NCBI RefSeq assembly: GCF_963977235.1
Contig: NZ_CAXBOD010000002.1
Location: forward strand, 186,001-250,000
DNA length: 64,000 nt
Source: Albimonas sp963977235
Lineage (GTDB): Bacteria > Pseudomonadota > Alphaproteobacteria > Rhodobacterales > Rhodobacteraceae
Direction of reading: 5' to 3'
The notes under the pieces were generated by a model. The model was not told the DNA's origin. It saw nothing but the letters and a program-made list of their open reading frames with translations, and ran no database searches. The position numbers and the translations under genes were made by a program. Below, in pieces: positions 22,432 through 31,141 of this stretch. How positions within the stretch are numbered: position 1 is the stretch's first letter; each line of letters opens with the position of its first letter.

Positions 22432-24570
22432 TCAGCCCTCCACGCCTTCCACGTCCAGATCGGCCGGGCGCAGCGCAAGCGCGGCCAGGCCGAAGACCAG
22501 GGCGCAGGCCATCGCCGCGCCCCCCACGATCATCGCCGCGTCGGCGAAGCCGTAAAGCCCCAGCAGCGCGCCGGCAACCGGCGGGCCCAGCGCGTTGCCG
22601 GTGCGCTCCACCAGGCGGAAGATGCCGTAGACCGAGCCCTCGGTCACCTCCCCGGCGTGCCGGCGCCCGTAGTCGCCGACAAGGCCCGAGAGGGCGGCGA
22701 TCGACAGCGCCTGTCCCAGGCCCAGTCCCAGCAGCATCAGGGCGATGCGCGCGGGATCCTCGTCGCCGCCGCCCGCCAGCGCAAAGGCCGAGGCGCCGGC
22801 CAGCAGCCCGCCCACGGCCACGAAGGCCGCCCGCGCGCGCCAGCGGTCGGCGAGCTTCGCGCAGGTCGGGACCAGCAGCACCATGACGATGGGGTAGATC
22901 ATCAGCATCCGTCCCGTCGCCGACTGCGAGGCGCCCAGCGCCTCCATCTGCAGGGGGACGAGGAAGAAGCAGAAGGCGACCAGGATGATCTTGGCGGGCA
23001 TCGCGCACAGGAAGAACAGGGCGGCCAGCGAGGGCGAGGCGATCACGCGACCGAACTCCCGCCAGCGGATCGCGGGGCCGGCGGCGCGCACGGGGCCCGA
23101 TTCGGGCATCACCAGCCAGGCCAGCAGCAGCGACAGGCCCGCGAAGAGGCCGGCGACCAGGAACGTGCCCGAGACGCCGATGCGGTCGGTCAGGATGCCC
23201 CCGATCGGCGGGCCGCAGACGCCCGCGACCAGGATCGCCGAGATGAACACCGCCATCCCCGAGGAGCGCTGCGCCGGCGCGGTCGCGTCGATCACGTAGC
23301 CCTGGGCGCCGACGAAGACCATCGCGAAGCCGAAACCGGTCAGGGCGCGCAGGGCGGCGAAGGGGGCGAGCCCCTCGACGAAGGCCGAGGCGGCATAGCC
23401 CGCCAGCCCCACCGCGCCGCCCAGCATCATCGCCCGCCGGCGGCCCAGCCGCTCGGTCACGCCGCCCAGCAGCGGCTGGCAGGCCGCGACGACGGCGAGG
23501 AACGCCATCATCGGCAGGGCGGCGACGAAGGAGGGGTCGAGTCCCGCCAGCGCCCCCTCGCCCTGCGCGGCGCGGGCGAGCGCGCGGACATGGCCGGGCA
23601 GGAAGGGCCGGGTCAGCTCCTCGGCCAGCATGAACACGAAGAGCGGCGCGCGCACCGCCATCACCTTGCCCGAACCCGCGGCGCTCAGCATCTGGCCGAG
23701 GCCGAAGCGGTCCTGGAGCATCTCGAGCGCCTGGCGGGCGGCGCGGTCGCCGCTCTCGAGCGCGCGGTCGCGGATCTGGGCGTAGGCGGCGTGGAGCTTC
23801 TCGATGCGGCTGTCGAGGGCGTGGGCCAGGGCTCCGAACTCGCCCCGCGCCTCGACCGGCTGGTGACTGCGCAGGTCCCCGCGGGAGATGTTGTTGAGCC
23901 GCCGCTCGACCCCGTCGATGGCGGCGTATAGCCCGTCGCCGAGGCCCACGTAGATCAGCTCCAGCGCCACCACGGCGGTGACGAACATGACGATGGCGAG
24001 GTCGATCCACAGGTTTGCCACCACGTCGCGGGCGAAGGCGGGATCGAGGCCCACGCTGACCGCCAGCGCCGGCACATCGCCTGCGCCCGTCGCCGCAGCC
24101 TGGTTCGCCTGCGGTGCCGCCTCCGGCGTCGGGTCGGCGCGGGCTTGCGTTGCGGCGTCGGGCGCGGCGCCCGGCTCGGCAGTCGACCCGGGACCCGCGC
24201 TCGGGGCCGGGCGGGGCACGGGGCGCGAGACCACGCCCGCGGTCTGCGTGCGCTCTCCGCCCGGGGCGTAGGTGATCTGCAGGGGGGCGCCGTCGGGCCC
24301 CTCGAGCGCGATCCAGGAGATGTCGTCGTTCTCGGCCACGATGCGGGCGAAATGGGCGTCGAGCCCGTGCAGCCGGTCGGCCGGGATGCCCAGCGCCAGC
24401 GCCTTGCCGATCAGGGCGGCCGAGGAGTCGGCGAGCGTGGCGGCCTTGCGCTCGATCTCGGGCGAGAGCACCGCGTCGGCCCGGCGCACCGTCTCGAACG
24501 AGATCGCCAGCAGCGCGACGAGCAGGGCGGCCAGCAGGGCGGCCGAGAGACGGACCCGAAGGCTCTTCAT
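22432..24570 (-). CDS. sensor-HAMP-MFS fusion membrane protein
   Basis: Protein of 712 residues with an unusual architecture. It has one TM helix (8-25), then a periplasmic segment to about 185 with the ALALGIPADRLHGLDAHFARI sensor motif (20 of 21 residues quoted here in part) and a Pro/Ala-rich insert. A second TM (188-210) leads into a HAMP-like linker, IDGVERRLNNISRGDLRSH. A full MFS domain (303-706) follows with EELTRPFLPGHVRA in its first helix and a good motif A, GGVTERLGRRRAMMLGG. It may transport a ligand and report occupancy through HAMP, or be a receptor derived from a transporter. It lies 13 nt after the small sensor gene and 3 nt before the binding protein. Confidence 0.8.
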   Translation of the reverse strand: MKSLRVRLSAALLAALLVALLAISFETVRRADAVLSPEIERKAATLADSSAALIGKALALGIPADRLHGLDAHFARIVAENDDISWIALEGPDGAPLQITYAPGGERTQTAGVVSRPVPRPAPSAGPGSTAEPGAAPDAATQARADPTPEAAPQANQAAATGAGDVPALAVSVGLDPAFARDVVANLWIDLAIVMFVTAVVALELIYVGLGDGLYAAIDGVERRLNNISRGDLRSHQPVEARGEFGALAHALDSRIEKLHAAYAQIRDRALESGDRAARQALEMLQDRFGLGQMLSAAGSGKVMAVRAPLFVFMLAEELTRPFLPGHVRALARAAQGEGALAGLDPSFVAALPMMAFLAVVAACQPLLGGVTERLGRRRAMMLGGAVGLAGYAASAFVEGLAPFAALRALTGFGFAMVFVGAQGYVIDATAPAQRSSGMAVFISAILVAGVCGPPIGGILTDRIGVSGTFLVAGLFAGLSLLLAWLVMPESGPVRAAGPAIRWREFGRVIASPSLAALFFLCAMPAKIILVAFCFFLVPLQMEALGASQSATGRMLMIYPIVMVLLVPTCAKLADRWRARAAFVAVGGLLAGASAFALAGGGDEDPARIALMLLGLGLGQALSIAALSGLVGDYGRRHAGEVTEGSVYGIFRLVERTGNALGPPVAGALLGLYGFADAAMIVGGAAMACALVFGLAALALRPADLDVEGVEG

Positions 24571-24583
24571 CCTGCGCGCCCCC

Positions 24584-25225
24584 CTAGCGCCGAGCCGACG
24601 GGCGCAGGCCCGCCATCTCGTTCTCGGCCTCTGCGATCATGTCGGCATGCTCGGCGGCCGAGGCGCGTCGGGCCCGGGCCCGCAGCCGGCTGAGCAGCGC
24701 CAGCGCCAGCAGGCAGCCGGTCGCGACAGCCCCCAGCCCGGCGGGCACGGCGCCCAGCAGGACGTCGCGGCGCAGGCCCGCCACGGTGGCGTCCATCGTG
24801 GCGCCGTCGAGGCGCACCAGAACCTCGCCGACCGGGGCGCCGAGCGCGCCGATCACCGGCTCGGCCTGGCGGAAGGCGGCGTCCTCGCCGGCGGGCGGCG
24901 CCGGCGCTCCGGCCCGGGCGGGGGCCGAGGAGAACAGGACCCGGCCGTCGGGCGTGGTCACGTCGATGGACAGGATCAGCGGATCGGTCGCGGCCTGGCG
25001 GGCCAGCAGCTCGGCGAGCGTGCGCTGCTCGGTCAGGCGGATGCCGAAGCCCTGGGCGGCGGAGGCGTCGGCGGCGATGTCGCGCGCGATCATCCCGGCG
25101 CGCGCGCGCACCAGGTCGAGGTAGGCGGTCCGCACGCCCGAGAAGTTCAGATAGGCCGCGAGCGCCATCGCAAAGCCGATGATCGCGGCGAAAACGGGAA
25201 GCGTGCGGGCTGCAAGCCGAATCAT
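24584..25225 (-). CDS. small two-TM membrane sensor protein
   Basis: Protein of 213 residues. The N-terminal TM (LPVFAAIIGFAMALAAYL) is followed by a periplasmic domain of about 120 residues with AAQGFGIRLTEQRTLAELLA and PLILSIDVTTPDGRVLFSS. A second TM (GLGAVATGCLLALALLSRL) and a short cytosolic Arg/Ala/Glu tail complete it. No enzymatic output domain is present. The periplasmic part resembles that of the small sensor at 25809-26549 and the sensor halves of the two MFS fusions. I infer that it partners the adjacent fusion. The ATG overlaps the stop of a 21-codon upstream frame. Confidence 0.7.
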   Translation of the reverse strand: MIRLAARTLPVFAAIIGFAMALAAYLNFSGVRTAYLDLVRARAGMIARDIAADASAAQGFGIRLTEQRTLAELLARQAATDPLILSIDVTTPDGRVLFSSAPARAGAPAPPAGEDAAFRQAEPVIGALGAPVGEVLVRLDGATMDATVAGLRRDVLLGAVPAGLGAVATGCLLALALLSRLRARARRASAAEHADMIAEAENEMAGLRPSARR

Positions 25226-25287
25226 CGGTGAACCGCCGGAAGGTCGAAGTTGCGAGGGCGCCTGAACAGGTTCGAAAAATCTATCAT
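25222..25287 (-). CDS. possible 21-residue leader peptide
   Basis: MIDFSNLFRRPRNFDLPAVHR is encoded in an AT-richer patch. Its TGA overlaps the ATG of the small sensor gene (ATGA), the same arrangement used by true gene pairs in this window. It could couple translation, or be an N-terminal piece separated by a frameshift. No strong ribosome site is visible, so this is tentative. Confidence 0.3.
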   Translation of the reverse strand: MIDFSNLFRRPRNFDLPAVHR

Positions 25288-25808
25288 GCCCGGTTCCCAG
25301 CGCACAGGGCGCTGCGCGCGCCCATTGTCCCGGCGCGCGCCCCCCGGACCGGGGGGGCGCCGCGTCGGCTGTCGCGCCCGGCCGCAGCCTTCCGCCCGCG
25401 GCGCGTTTCCGCCCGGGCGCCCGGCACGACCGCCGCCCGCGGACGCCCGCGCCCCCGGGGGACAGGTTGCGCGCGCCGCGTAGGTCGCCCCCGACCGGCA
25501 TCGCGGTCGCGCGGGCGGAGCCTTTGCGCGGGCGGCCCCGGGCGCCGCGTCGGGCGGAACGGCTGCGGCCAGGGTCCGCCCGCGGCGCATGGCGGACGGC
25601 TCGCCCGGGGCGGCGGTCGCCACGCGCGCCGAGCCCGGGACGCGCCGCGAGCGGACCGCCGGTCCCTGGCGGGCGGCCCGTCGCGGCGCCTTCGCCCGCC
25701 GCCGGCGCCCGGTTTTGGCGGGTGACAGGCCCCGGGCCGCGGGCTAGCGTGGCCCGGTTCCCGTCCCGCCCCGCCCAGCCCCCCTCGCCGCCCGAGACAC
25801 GTCCCCCG
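25226..25808. other. 583-nt divergent intergenic region between the two sensor arms
   Basis: Apart from the short frame at 25222-25287 I see no convincing gene. The sequence is extremely GC-rich with Arg/Pro/Gly/Ala-only translations. Promoters for both arms must lie here. TTTTGGCGGGTGACAGG and GGCTAGCGTGG (25712-25752) upstream of the + arm, and GTTCGAAAAATCTATCATG (25270-25288) upstream of the - arm, are the least GC-rich patches. Confidence 0.5.
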
Positions 25809-26549
25809 ATGGCCCCCAGTTCGCGGATCCTCCTGGCCCTCGCGGGCGTCACGGCCGCGGCCCTCGCGCTGGCCGCGGCGCTGGTGTTCGGAGGGCTCGA
25901 CCGGCTCGGCCTGCGCTCGGCCGAGGCGAACGTGGACTTCCTCCTCTCCCAGCTGAGCGGCTCGATCGAGGCCAACGTCGGCCTCGGCCTCGCCCTCCCC
26001 GACGTTCGCGTCGCTCAGGCGCTGGTCGAGCAGGCCAAGGCCGCCGACGACCGTGTCCTGGCGGTCGAGGTGTTCTCGCCGGCCGGGATCTCGCTGTTCA
26101 ACACCGACCGCGGCGCGGTGGGCGAGGCGATCCCCGAGACCTGGCGGCGCGCGCTCGCCTACCGCGCCGTCGGCGACCGCTGGCGGGTCGAGGAGCTAGG
26201 CGCGATCGTGGTCGGCGAGGCGATGCGCAACGACTTCGACGAGCCGGTGGGCCATGTCGCAGCGACCATCTCCAACGCCGCCCGCGCCAGCCATGCCGAC
26301 GGCTTGGCCGCCGTGCTCGCCGCCCGCGCCGCCTGGCTCGCGCCGCTGGCGATGGCGCTGGCGCTGGGGGTGGCGTGGTGGGCGCTCGACCGCTCCACCC
26401 GCGACGTGCGCCGCCTGGCCGAGGCGCTTGGCGCCCCCGCCCCCGGCGCGCCCGAGACCCCTGCGGCCAGGGTCCGCGCCGCCGCCGACCGCGCCGTCGC
26501 CGATCACGACCGCGCCGCGGCCGAGGTCCTTGCCGCGGACGAGGCCTGA
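25809..26549 (+). CDS. small two-TM membrane sensor protein (second arm)
   Basis: Protein of 246 residues. An N-terminal TM (ILLALAGVTAAALALAAALVF) is followed by a periplasmic domain with EANVGLGLALPDVRVAQALV and DRVLAVEVFSPAGISLFNT. A second TM (LAPLAMALALGVAWWAL) and a cytosolic tail with a HAMP-like stretch RSTRDVRRLAEALG complete it. The layout matches the sensor at 24584-25225 on the other strand. ATG 25809 was taken because the TM begins right after it; no good ribosome site is seen. The sensor-MFS fusion starts about 7 nt after its stop. Confidence 0.7.
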   Translation: MAPSSRILLALAGVTAAALALAAALVFGGLDRLGLRSAEANVDFLLSQLSGSIEANVGLGLALPDVRVAQALVEQAKAADDRVLAVEVFSPAGISLFNTDRGAVGEAIPETWRRALAYRAVGDRWRVEELGAIVVGEAMRNDFDEPVGHVAATISNAARASHADGLAAVLAARAAWLAPLAMALALGVAWWALDRSTRDVRRLAEALGAPAPGAPETPAARVRAAADRAVADHDRAAAEVLAADEA

Positions 26550-26556
26550 GCCCGCC

Positions 26557-28887
26557 GTGCCCGACCCTCGCCCCCCCGGCGCGCCCGACGCCCCTGACCG
26601 CCTCCCAAGGGGCGACGCGCCAACCCCTGGCCCGGATTCCGCGATGCTCGAGCCTGAGCTCGACACCTCCGCGCCCCGCCCCGACCTCGCCCCCTGTCCC
26701 GAGGGCGCGAGGGCGCAGCCGGCCCGCGGGGCGCCGGCGCTCCTCTCAAGTCGCGAAGCCCGCGCCCGTGTCTGGACGCCGGCGCTGCTGACCGCGCTTG
26801 CGCTGACGCTGGCGGTGGCGCTGGCCGGGCACCTGATGCTGCGGGCGGGCCTGGCCTACAGCGTCCCGATCCTGACCGAATCCACCCGTGCCGGAGCCGC
26901 GGCCGTGGGCCAGGCGGTGGCGGGTCAGGTCGCCCGCGCGTTGGACCTCGGCATCCCGCTCGACCGGATCCCCGACGTGGAACCCTGGCTCGAGCGCATC
27001 GCGCGCGAGGCGCCCCAGGTCCGCGCGCTCGCCCTGCTCGACGCCGAGGGCCGCCCGCTCGCGGCCACCGCGCCCGACGTCGCCGGCGTCTCGATCCCGG
27101 TCGAGGGCGCCGCCGGCCGCGCCACGCTGGTGGTCGCAGCGGCCTCGCCCCTCTTCGAGGACGCGATGCTGCGCCTGCAGACGGCGCTGTGGCTGGCGGC
27201 CGCGCTTGCCGGCGCGGCGGGAGGGGCGGTGACCGCAGGCTTCCTCGGGCTCGCCCAGGAGCCGGCGCGCCGCCGCCTGCGCCGCGCGGTCCGGCGCGCC
27301 GCCGAGGGCGACTTCGCGCAGGCCCCGCCCCCCGGCGCCCGCGGCCGCTTCGCCGCCGCCGCCGAGGCCCTCGCCCGCCAGGTCGAGCGCGTGCAGACGG
27401 CCCGGGTGAAGCTGCTCGAGGCCGCGGCCACGATCCGGGCGATCGATTTCGACGGCAGCCTCGGCCGACGCATCGACCCGATCCTGGCGGGCGTTCAGGC
27501 CCGCTGGACCCTGCCCGCGACCGAGGACGATGAGGTCGCCGTCTCCAGCCCTGTTCGCGCCGCGACGCCTGCTGTCGTCGCGCCCGAGGCGACGCCCGTC
27601 GCGCCGAACACCCCGGCGGCGGAGCCCTCGGCCGTATCCCTGGCCGGCGACGCCGCGTCCTGGCGGCTGGCGACGGCGCTGGCCCTCTGGGCGGGGGCGG
27701 CGCCGCTGGCGGCGAACTTCGCGATCGACCGGGGATCGCTGTGGGCCTCGGTCGCCTGGCAACCGGCGGCGCCGCTGCTGATCGAGTTGCTGGCGCTGCT
27801 GCTGGGCGCCCTTGTCGGCCGGGGCGCCGCGGGCCGCGCGGCGGTCCTGCGGGCCCTGGCGCTGGCGCTGGCGGGGGCCTGTATCGCGGCGACCTACTGG
27901 TGCCGCTCGTGGGAAGTGTTCGCGGCGCTGCGCCTGGGCGCGGGGCTGGGCGCGGGGTTCGCGGGGGCGGCGCTGGCCGCGTCCTTCGCGCCGGCCGCCT
28001 CGCCGCGCGCCGTGCGCGCCCTGCTGATCTTCGCGGCCCTCGTCGCAGGCCCGCTGGCCGGCGGCCTGCTGGGCGAGGCGGTCGGCCGTCGCGCCGCTTT
28101 CCTGGCGCTGGGCGCGCTGGCGCTGTTCGCCGCGCCGCTGCTCGCCGCGGGCCCCGCGCGGCCGCGGCGCGCACCGCCCCGGACGATGGCCGCGCGCTCG
28201 GCGCCCGTCGCGGCGGGGGAGGCCCTGTCGGTCGGCGATCCGCCCGAGGCTTCCCGGTCGGCCGCCTCCGAGCCTGTCGGCCCCGACCCTCTCGCCCTTG
28301 CGCCTGCGGCCCCCGAGATTGCCGCCCTCGAGTCTGCGGCGGGCTCGGCGGCCGCGGCGCCCGCCCGCGGCGCGGGCCCCACGTGGCTCGCCGCCCCTGC
28401 GCTGCTCGCGGGACTGGCGGCGGCGCCGGCGGCGGCGGCGGCGCTGGTCTGGCTGCCGGTGGGCGCGGGCTATGACGACTATCTCTCGGGCGGCGGGCTG
28501 ACGGCGGCGCTGGGGCTTGCGGCGCTGCTCGCCCCCCGCCTGCCGGCTCCGGTCATCGCCGTCGCCCTGGCGCTTGCCGGCGCCGCGCGCTTTGCGGCCG
28601 AGGCCGCGTCGGCCCCCGGCGGTCCGCTGGCCGAGACCTTCCCCGCGGGTCCCCCCTCCGTGCTGCTGCTGCCCGCCTGCCTGCTGCTGGGTCTGGCGCT
28701 GGGCGCGGCCGCCCCGGTGCGCGGCGGCCGCGGGGCGCTCGCCGGGCTTGCTCTCGGCGCGGCCGCCGGGCTCCTCGCGGCCGGCCTCGCGCGCCAGGTC
28801 GCCGCCCCGCCGGGAGCCGTCGCCGTCCTCTTCGCCGCCGCCGCGCTGCTCGTCGGCGGGGTCCGGCGCCGGCCGGGGAGGGGCTGA
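26557..28887 (+). CDS. sensor-HAMP-MFS fusion, degenerate transporter domain (second arm)
   Basis: Protein of about 776 residues from GTG 26557, or 747 from ATG 26644; neither has a strong ribosome site. A Pro-rich N-terminus leads to a TM (LLTALALTLAVALAGHLML) and a periplasmic sensor with ALDLGIPLDRIPDVEPWLERI. A second TM and a HAMP-like linker (RRAVRRAAEGDFAQAPPPG) follow, then ten or more Ala/Leu-rich TM helices arranged like an MFS domain in two halves split by a linker near 28180-28370. MFS motif A is poor (GALVGRGAAGRAAV), unlike the counterpart on the minus strand. A receptor that lost transport is likely. Three bases separate it from the phosphatase gene. Confidence 0.72.
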   Translation: MPDPRPPGAPDAPDRLPRGDAPTPGPDSAMLEPELDTSAPRPDLAPCPEGARAQPARGAPALLSSREARARVWTPALLTALALTLAVALAGHLMLRAGLAYSVPILTESTRAGAAAVGQAVAGQVARALDLGIPLDRIPDVEPWLERIAREAPQVRALALLDAEGRPLAATAPDVAGVSIPVEGAAGRATLVVAAASPLFEDAMLRLQTALWLAAALAGAAGGAVTAGFLGLAQEPARRRLRRAVRRAAEGDFAQAPPPGARGRFAAAAEALARQVERVQTARVKLLEAAATIRAIDFDGSLGRRIDPILAGVQARWTLPATEDDEVAVSSPVRAATPAVVAPEATPVAPNTPAAEPSAVSLAGDAASWRLATALALWAGAAPLAANFAIDRGSLWASVAWQPAAPLLIELLALLLGALVGRGAAGRAAVLRALALALAGACIAATYWCRSWEVFAALRLGAGLGAGFAGAALAASFAPAASPRAVRALLIFAALVAGPLAGGLLGEAVGRRAAFLALGALALFAAPLLAAGPARPRRAPPRTMAARSAPVAAGEALSVGDPPEASRSAASEPVGPDPLALAPAAPEIAALESAAGSAAAAPARGAGPTWLAAPALLAGLAAAPAAAAALVWLPVGAGYDDYLSGGGLTAALGLAALLAPRLPAPVIAVALALAGAARFAAEAASAPGGPLAETFPAGPPSVLLLPACLLLGLALGAAAPVRGGRGALAGLALGAAAGLLAAGLARQVAAPPGAVAVLFAAAALLVGGVRRRPGRG

Positions 28888-28890
28888 GCC

Positions 28891-31053
28891 GTGCTCCTCT
28901 CGACGCGCATCGCCATCATCGTCAGCCTGGCCTTCGCGCTCGCCTTCGGCTCGCTGGTCGCCATCGGCCTGCAGCGCGAGGCGCTGGCCGTGCGCCCGCA
29001 CACCGACGTCGCCATCGCCGGCGAGGCCGCCCTGTGGCGCAAGATCGTCGAGCTCGAGACCCTGCGCCTGGCCGAGATCCGCGATGCGCTGGCCTCCGAT
29101 CCCGTCTTCGTCGAGGCCGCCGAGGCCGCCGACCTGCCGCGCCTGCGCCGCCTTGGAACCGTGCTGCTGCGCGCCCGGCTGATGGCCGACGAGGTCTCGG
29201 ACCTGCAGATCCTCGACCCCCAGGGGCGGGTGATCTACGCCTCGGCCGCCTCGGCCGAGCCGCCGCCGCTGCTGGATGTGGCGACGGTGGGTGCGGTGCT
29301 CGACGGGCCGCCCATCGGGGGGGTGCGGCAGGTGGCGCCGGGGGCGTTCCGGGTGGTCTCGGCCGCGCGCTTCGGGGACTGGGGCGGCGGGGCCACGGTG
29401 ATCGCGGTGGGGGTCAACGCGGCCCGGCCGCTGGACGAATTCGCGCAGACGATGCAGGCCGAGGCCTATCTCCTCTCGACCCGCGGCCGGCTGGTCGAGG
29501 GCACCGACCCCCGCCTTTGGCGCGATCTGGCCATCGAGCTGCCCCAGCGGGTCGGCGTGGTCCGCCAGGCGCCGCTGGAGGATCGGCTGTTCTCGGTCAC
29601 CGCGATCCCGATCGCCGACATCTCGGCGGGCTCGGCGGGGCTGCTGGTGGCGGTGCAGGACGCCACCGCCAGCCTGCGCGCGCTCGAGCGGCTGACGGCC
29701 GCGACCGTGGCGGTGATGATCGCCGTGGCGCTGCTGACGGTAGGAGGTCTGTGGCTGTACCTGCGGGTCAGCTTTGCGCCGCTGCAGCGCGCGGTGGGCA
29801 CGCTGGGCGCGCTCGCCCGCGGGGACATGAGCGCCCGCCTGCCGCCGGGCGGCGACGACGAGATCGGCCAGATCGCCTCGGCCGTGGCCCGCCTGCGCCG
29901 CAGCCTGCGCGCGCTCGACGACGCGCGCCGCCAGCGGGAACTCCAGCGCCGCCGGCAGGAGCGGTTCGTGCGCCGCCAGATGGAGGCCCTGGCCGAGACC
30001 CTGGAGCCCGGCGCCCGCGAGGAGGTTCTCGCCGACCTCCGCCGCATCGTCGCGGCCACCCGCGGCGCGGCCCGAGGCGCGCCCGATGCGGCCCCCGAAG
30101 AGGCCCTTCAGGCGGCCCCGGCCGCTGCGGGGTCCGCGGGCGCGGCCGAGGCCGCCCCACCCGCGGACCCCGTCGCCCGGCTGATCCGCGAGGACGACCA
30201 GCTCGGCCCCATCGCCGCGGTCCTCCAGCAGATGTCGGGCCGGGTGGTGGACCAGCACCGGCGGCTGTCGGAGCTGATCGCCCGCCTGCGCGAGGCGCTG
30301 GTGCGCGAGACGCGGCTCGCCTCCCTCCAGCAGGAGCTGGCCATCGCGCGGGAGCTGCAGCATTCGGTCCTGCCCGCCGACATGGCCCACCGGCCGGGCT
30401 ACGCGGTGAAGGGGGTCATGGAATCGGCCCAGGAGGTCGGCGGCGATTTCTATGACTTCTTCGAGCGGCCCGACGGGCGGCTGGTGTTCGTGATCGCCGA
30501 CGTCTCGGGCAAGGGCGTGCCGGCGGCGTTCTTCATGGCGATCTCGCGGACCCTTCTGAAGGCCATCGCGCTGTTCGAGCCGGACCCGGCGCAATGCGTC
30601 CGCCAGCTCAACGACCTGCTGGCCGTCGACAACGACCGGATGATGTTCGTCACCCTGCTGTTCGGCATCTTCGACCCCGCCACCGGGCGCGCCGAGATCG
30701 TCAACGCTGGCCACCTGCCGCCGGTGCGCCTCGCGCCGGGCGGCGGCGCGTTCCTGGTGCCCTCGACCGGCGACATGGCCGTGGCGGTGGCCGACGGGCT
30801 CGAGTTCACCACCCTCGCCCTCGACCTGGCGCCGGGGGAGAGCCTGGTCCTCTACACCGACGGGGTCACCGAGGCCTTCAACGCCGCCGGCGACCAGTTC
30901 GGGGAGGAGCGGATGCTCGAACGTCTGGCGCCCCTGGGCGGAGCCGGTCCGGAGACGGTGGCCGAGGCGATGCTCGAGACGGTGAAGACCTTCGAGACGG
31001 GCGTGGAGCAGTCGGACGACATCACCCTGCTGATCGTGCGCAGGGCAGGGTGA
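28891..31053 (+). CDS. membrane SpoIIE/RsbU-type PP2C phosphatase with Cache and HAMP domains
   Basis: Protein of 720 residues with TM1 (7-27), a periplasmic Cache-like domain to about 268, TM2 (270-292) and HAMP (293-345). A basic coiled-coil-like linker with a Pro/Ala stretch (395-427) leads to a PP2C domain (485-720). Motifs are ARELQHSVLP, VGGDFYDFF, IADVSGKGVPAAFFM, NAGHLPPVRL, YTDGVTEAFN and SDDITLL, so all metal-binding Asp residues are present. By family knowledge it dephosphorylates a STAS antagonist on a ligand signal; the STAS protein at 18.8 kb is the nearest candidate. The GTG start has GGAGG 9 nt upstream. Confidence 0.92.
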   Translation: MLLSTRIAIIVSLAFALAFGSLVAIGLQREALAVRPHTDVAIAGEAALWRKIVELETLRLAEIRDALASDPVFVEAAEAADLPRLRRLGTVLLRARLMADEVSDLQILDPQGRVIYASAASAEPPPLLDVATVGAVLDGPPIGGVRQVAPGAFRVVSAARFGDWGGGATVIAVGVNAARPLDEFAQTMQAEAYLLSTRGRLVEGTDPRLWRDLAIELPQRVGVVRQAPLEDRLFSVTAIPIADISAGSAGLLVAVQDATASLRALERLTAATVAVMIAVALLTVGGLWLYLRVSFAPLQRAVGTLGALARGDMSARLPPGGDDEIGQIASAVARLRRSLRALDDARRQRELQRRRQERFVRRQMEALAETLEPGAREEVLADLRRIVAATRGAARGAPDAAPEEALQAAPAAAGSAGAAEAAPPADPVARLIREDDQLGPIAAVLQQMSGRVVDQHRRLSELIARLREALVRETRLASLQQELAIARELQHSVLPADMAHRPGYAVKGVMESAQEVGGDFYDFFERPDGRLVFVIADVSGKGVPAAFFMAISRTLLKAIALFEPDPAQCVRQLNDLLAVDNDRMMFVTLLFGIFDPATGRAEIVNAGHLPPVRLAPGGGAFLVPSTGDMAVAVADGLEFTTLALDLAPGESLVLYTDGVTEAFNAAGDQFGEERMLERLAPLGGAGPETVAEAMLETVKTFETGVEQSDDITLLIVRRAG

Positions 31054-31141
31054 GGAGGCGCCCTGCGGGCGGGCTTGCGGCGTGGCGGGCGGGACGCCCG
31101 AGACGCGCAGGCCGCTTCAAGACTCACCCAAGAACAGGGCC

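Noticed and set aside
26746..30714. Very long minus-strand open frame (over 1300 codons) antisense to the MFS fusion and phosphatase genes
   Set aside because: Translation is Arg/Gly/Gln/His-rich without domains, while the plus strand carries complete PP2C, HAMP and TM features. Such antisense frames are expected at this GC content.
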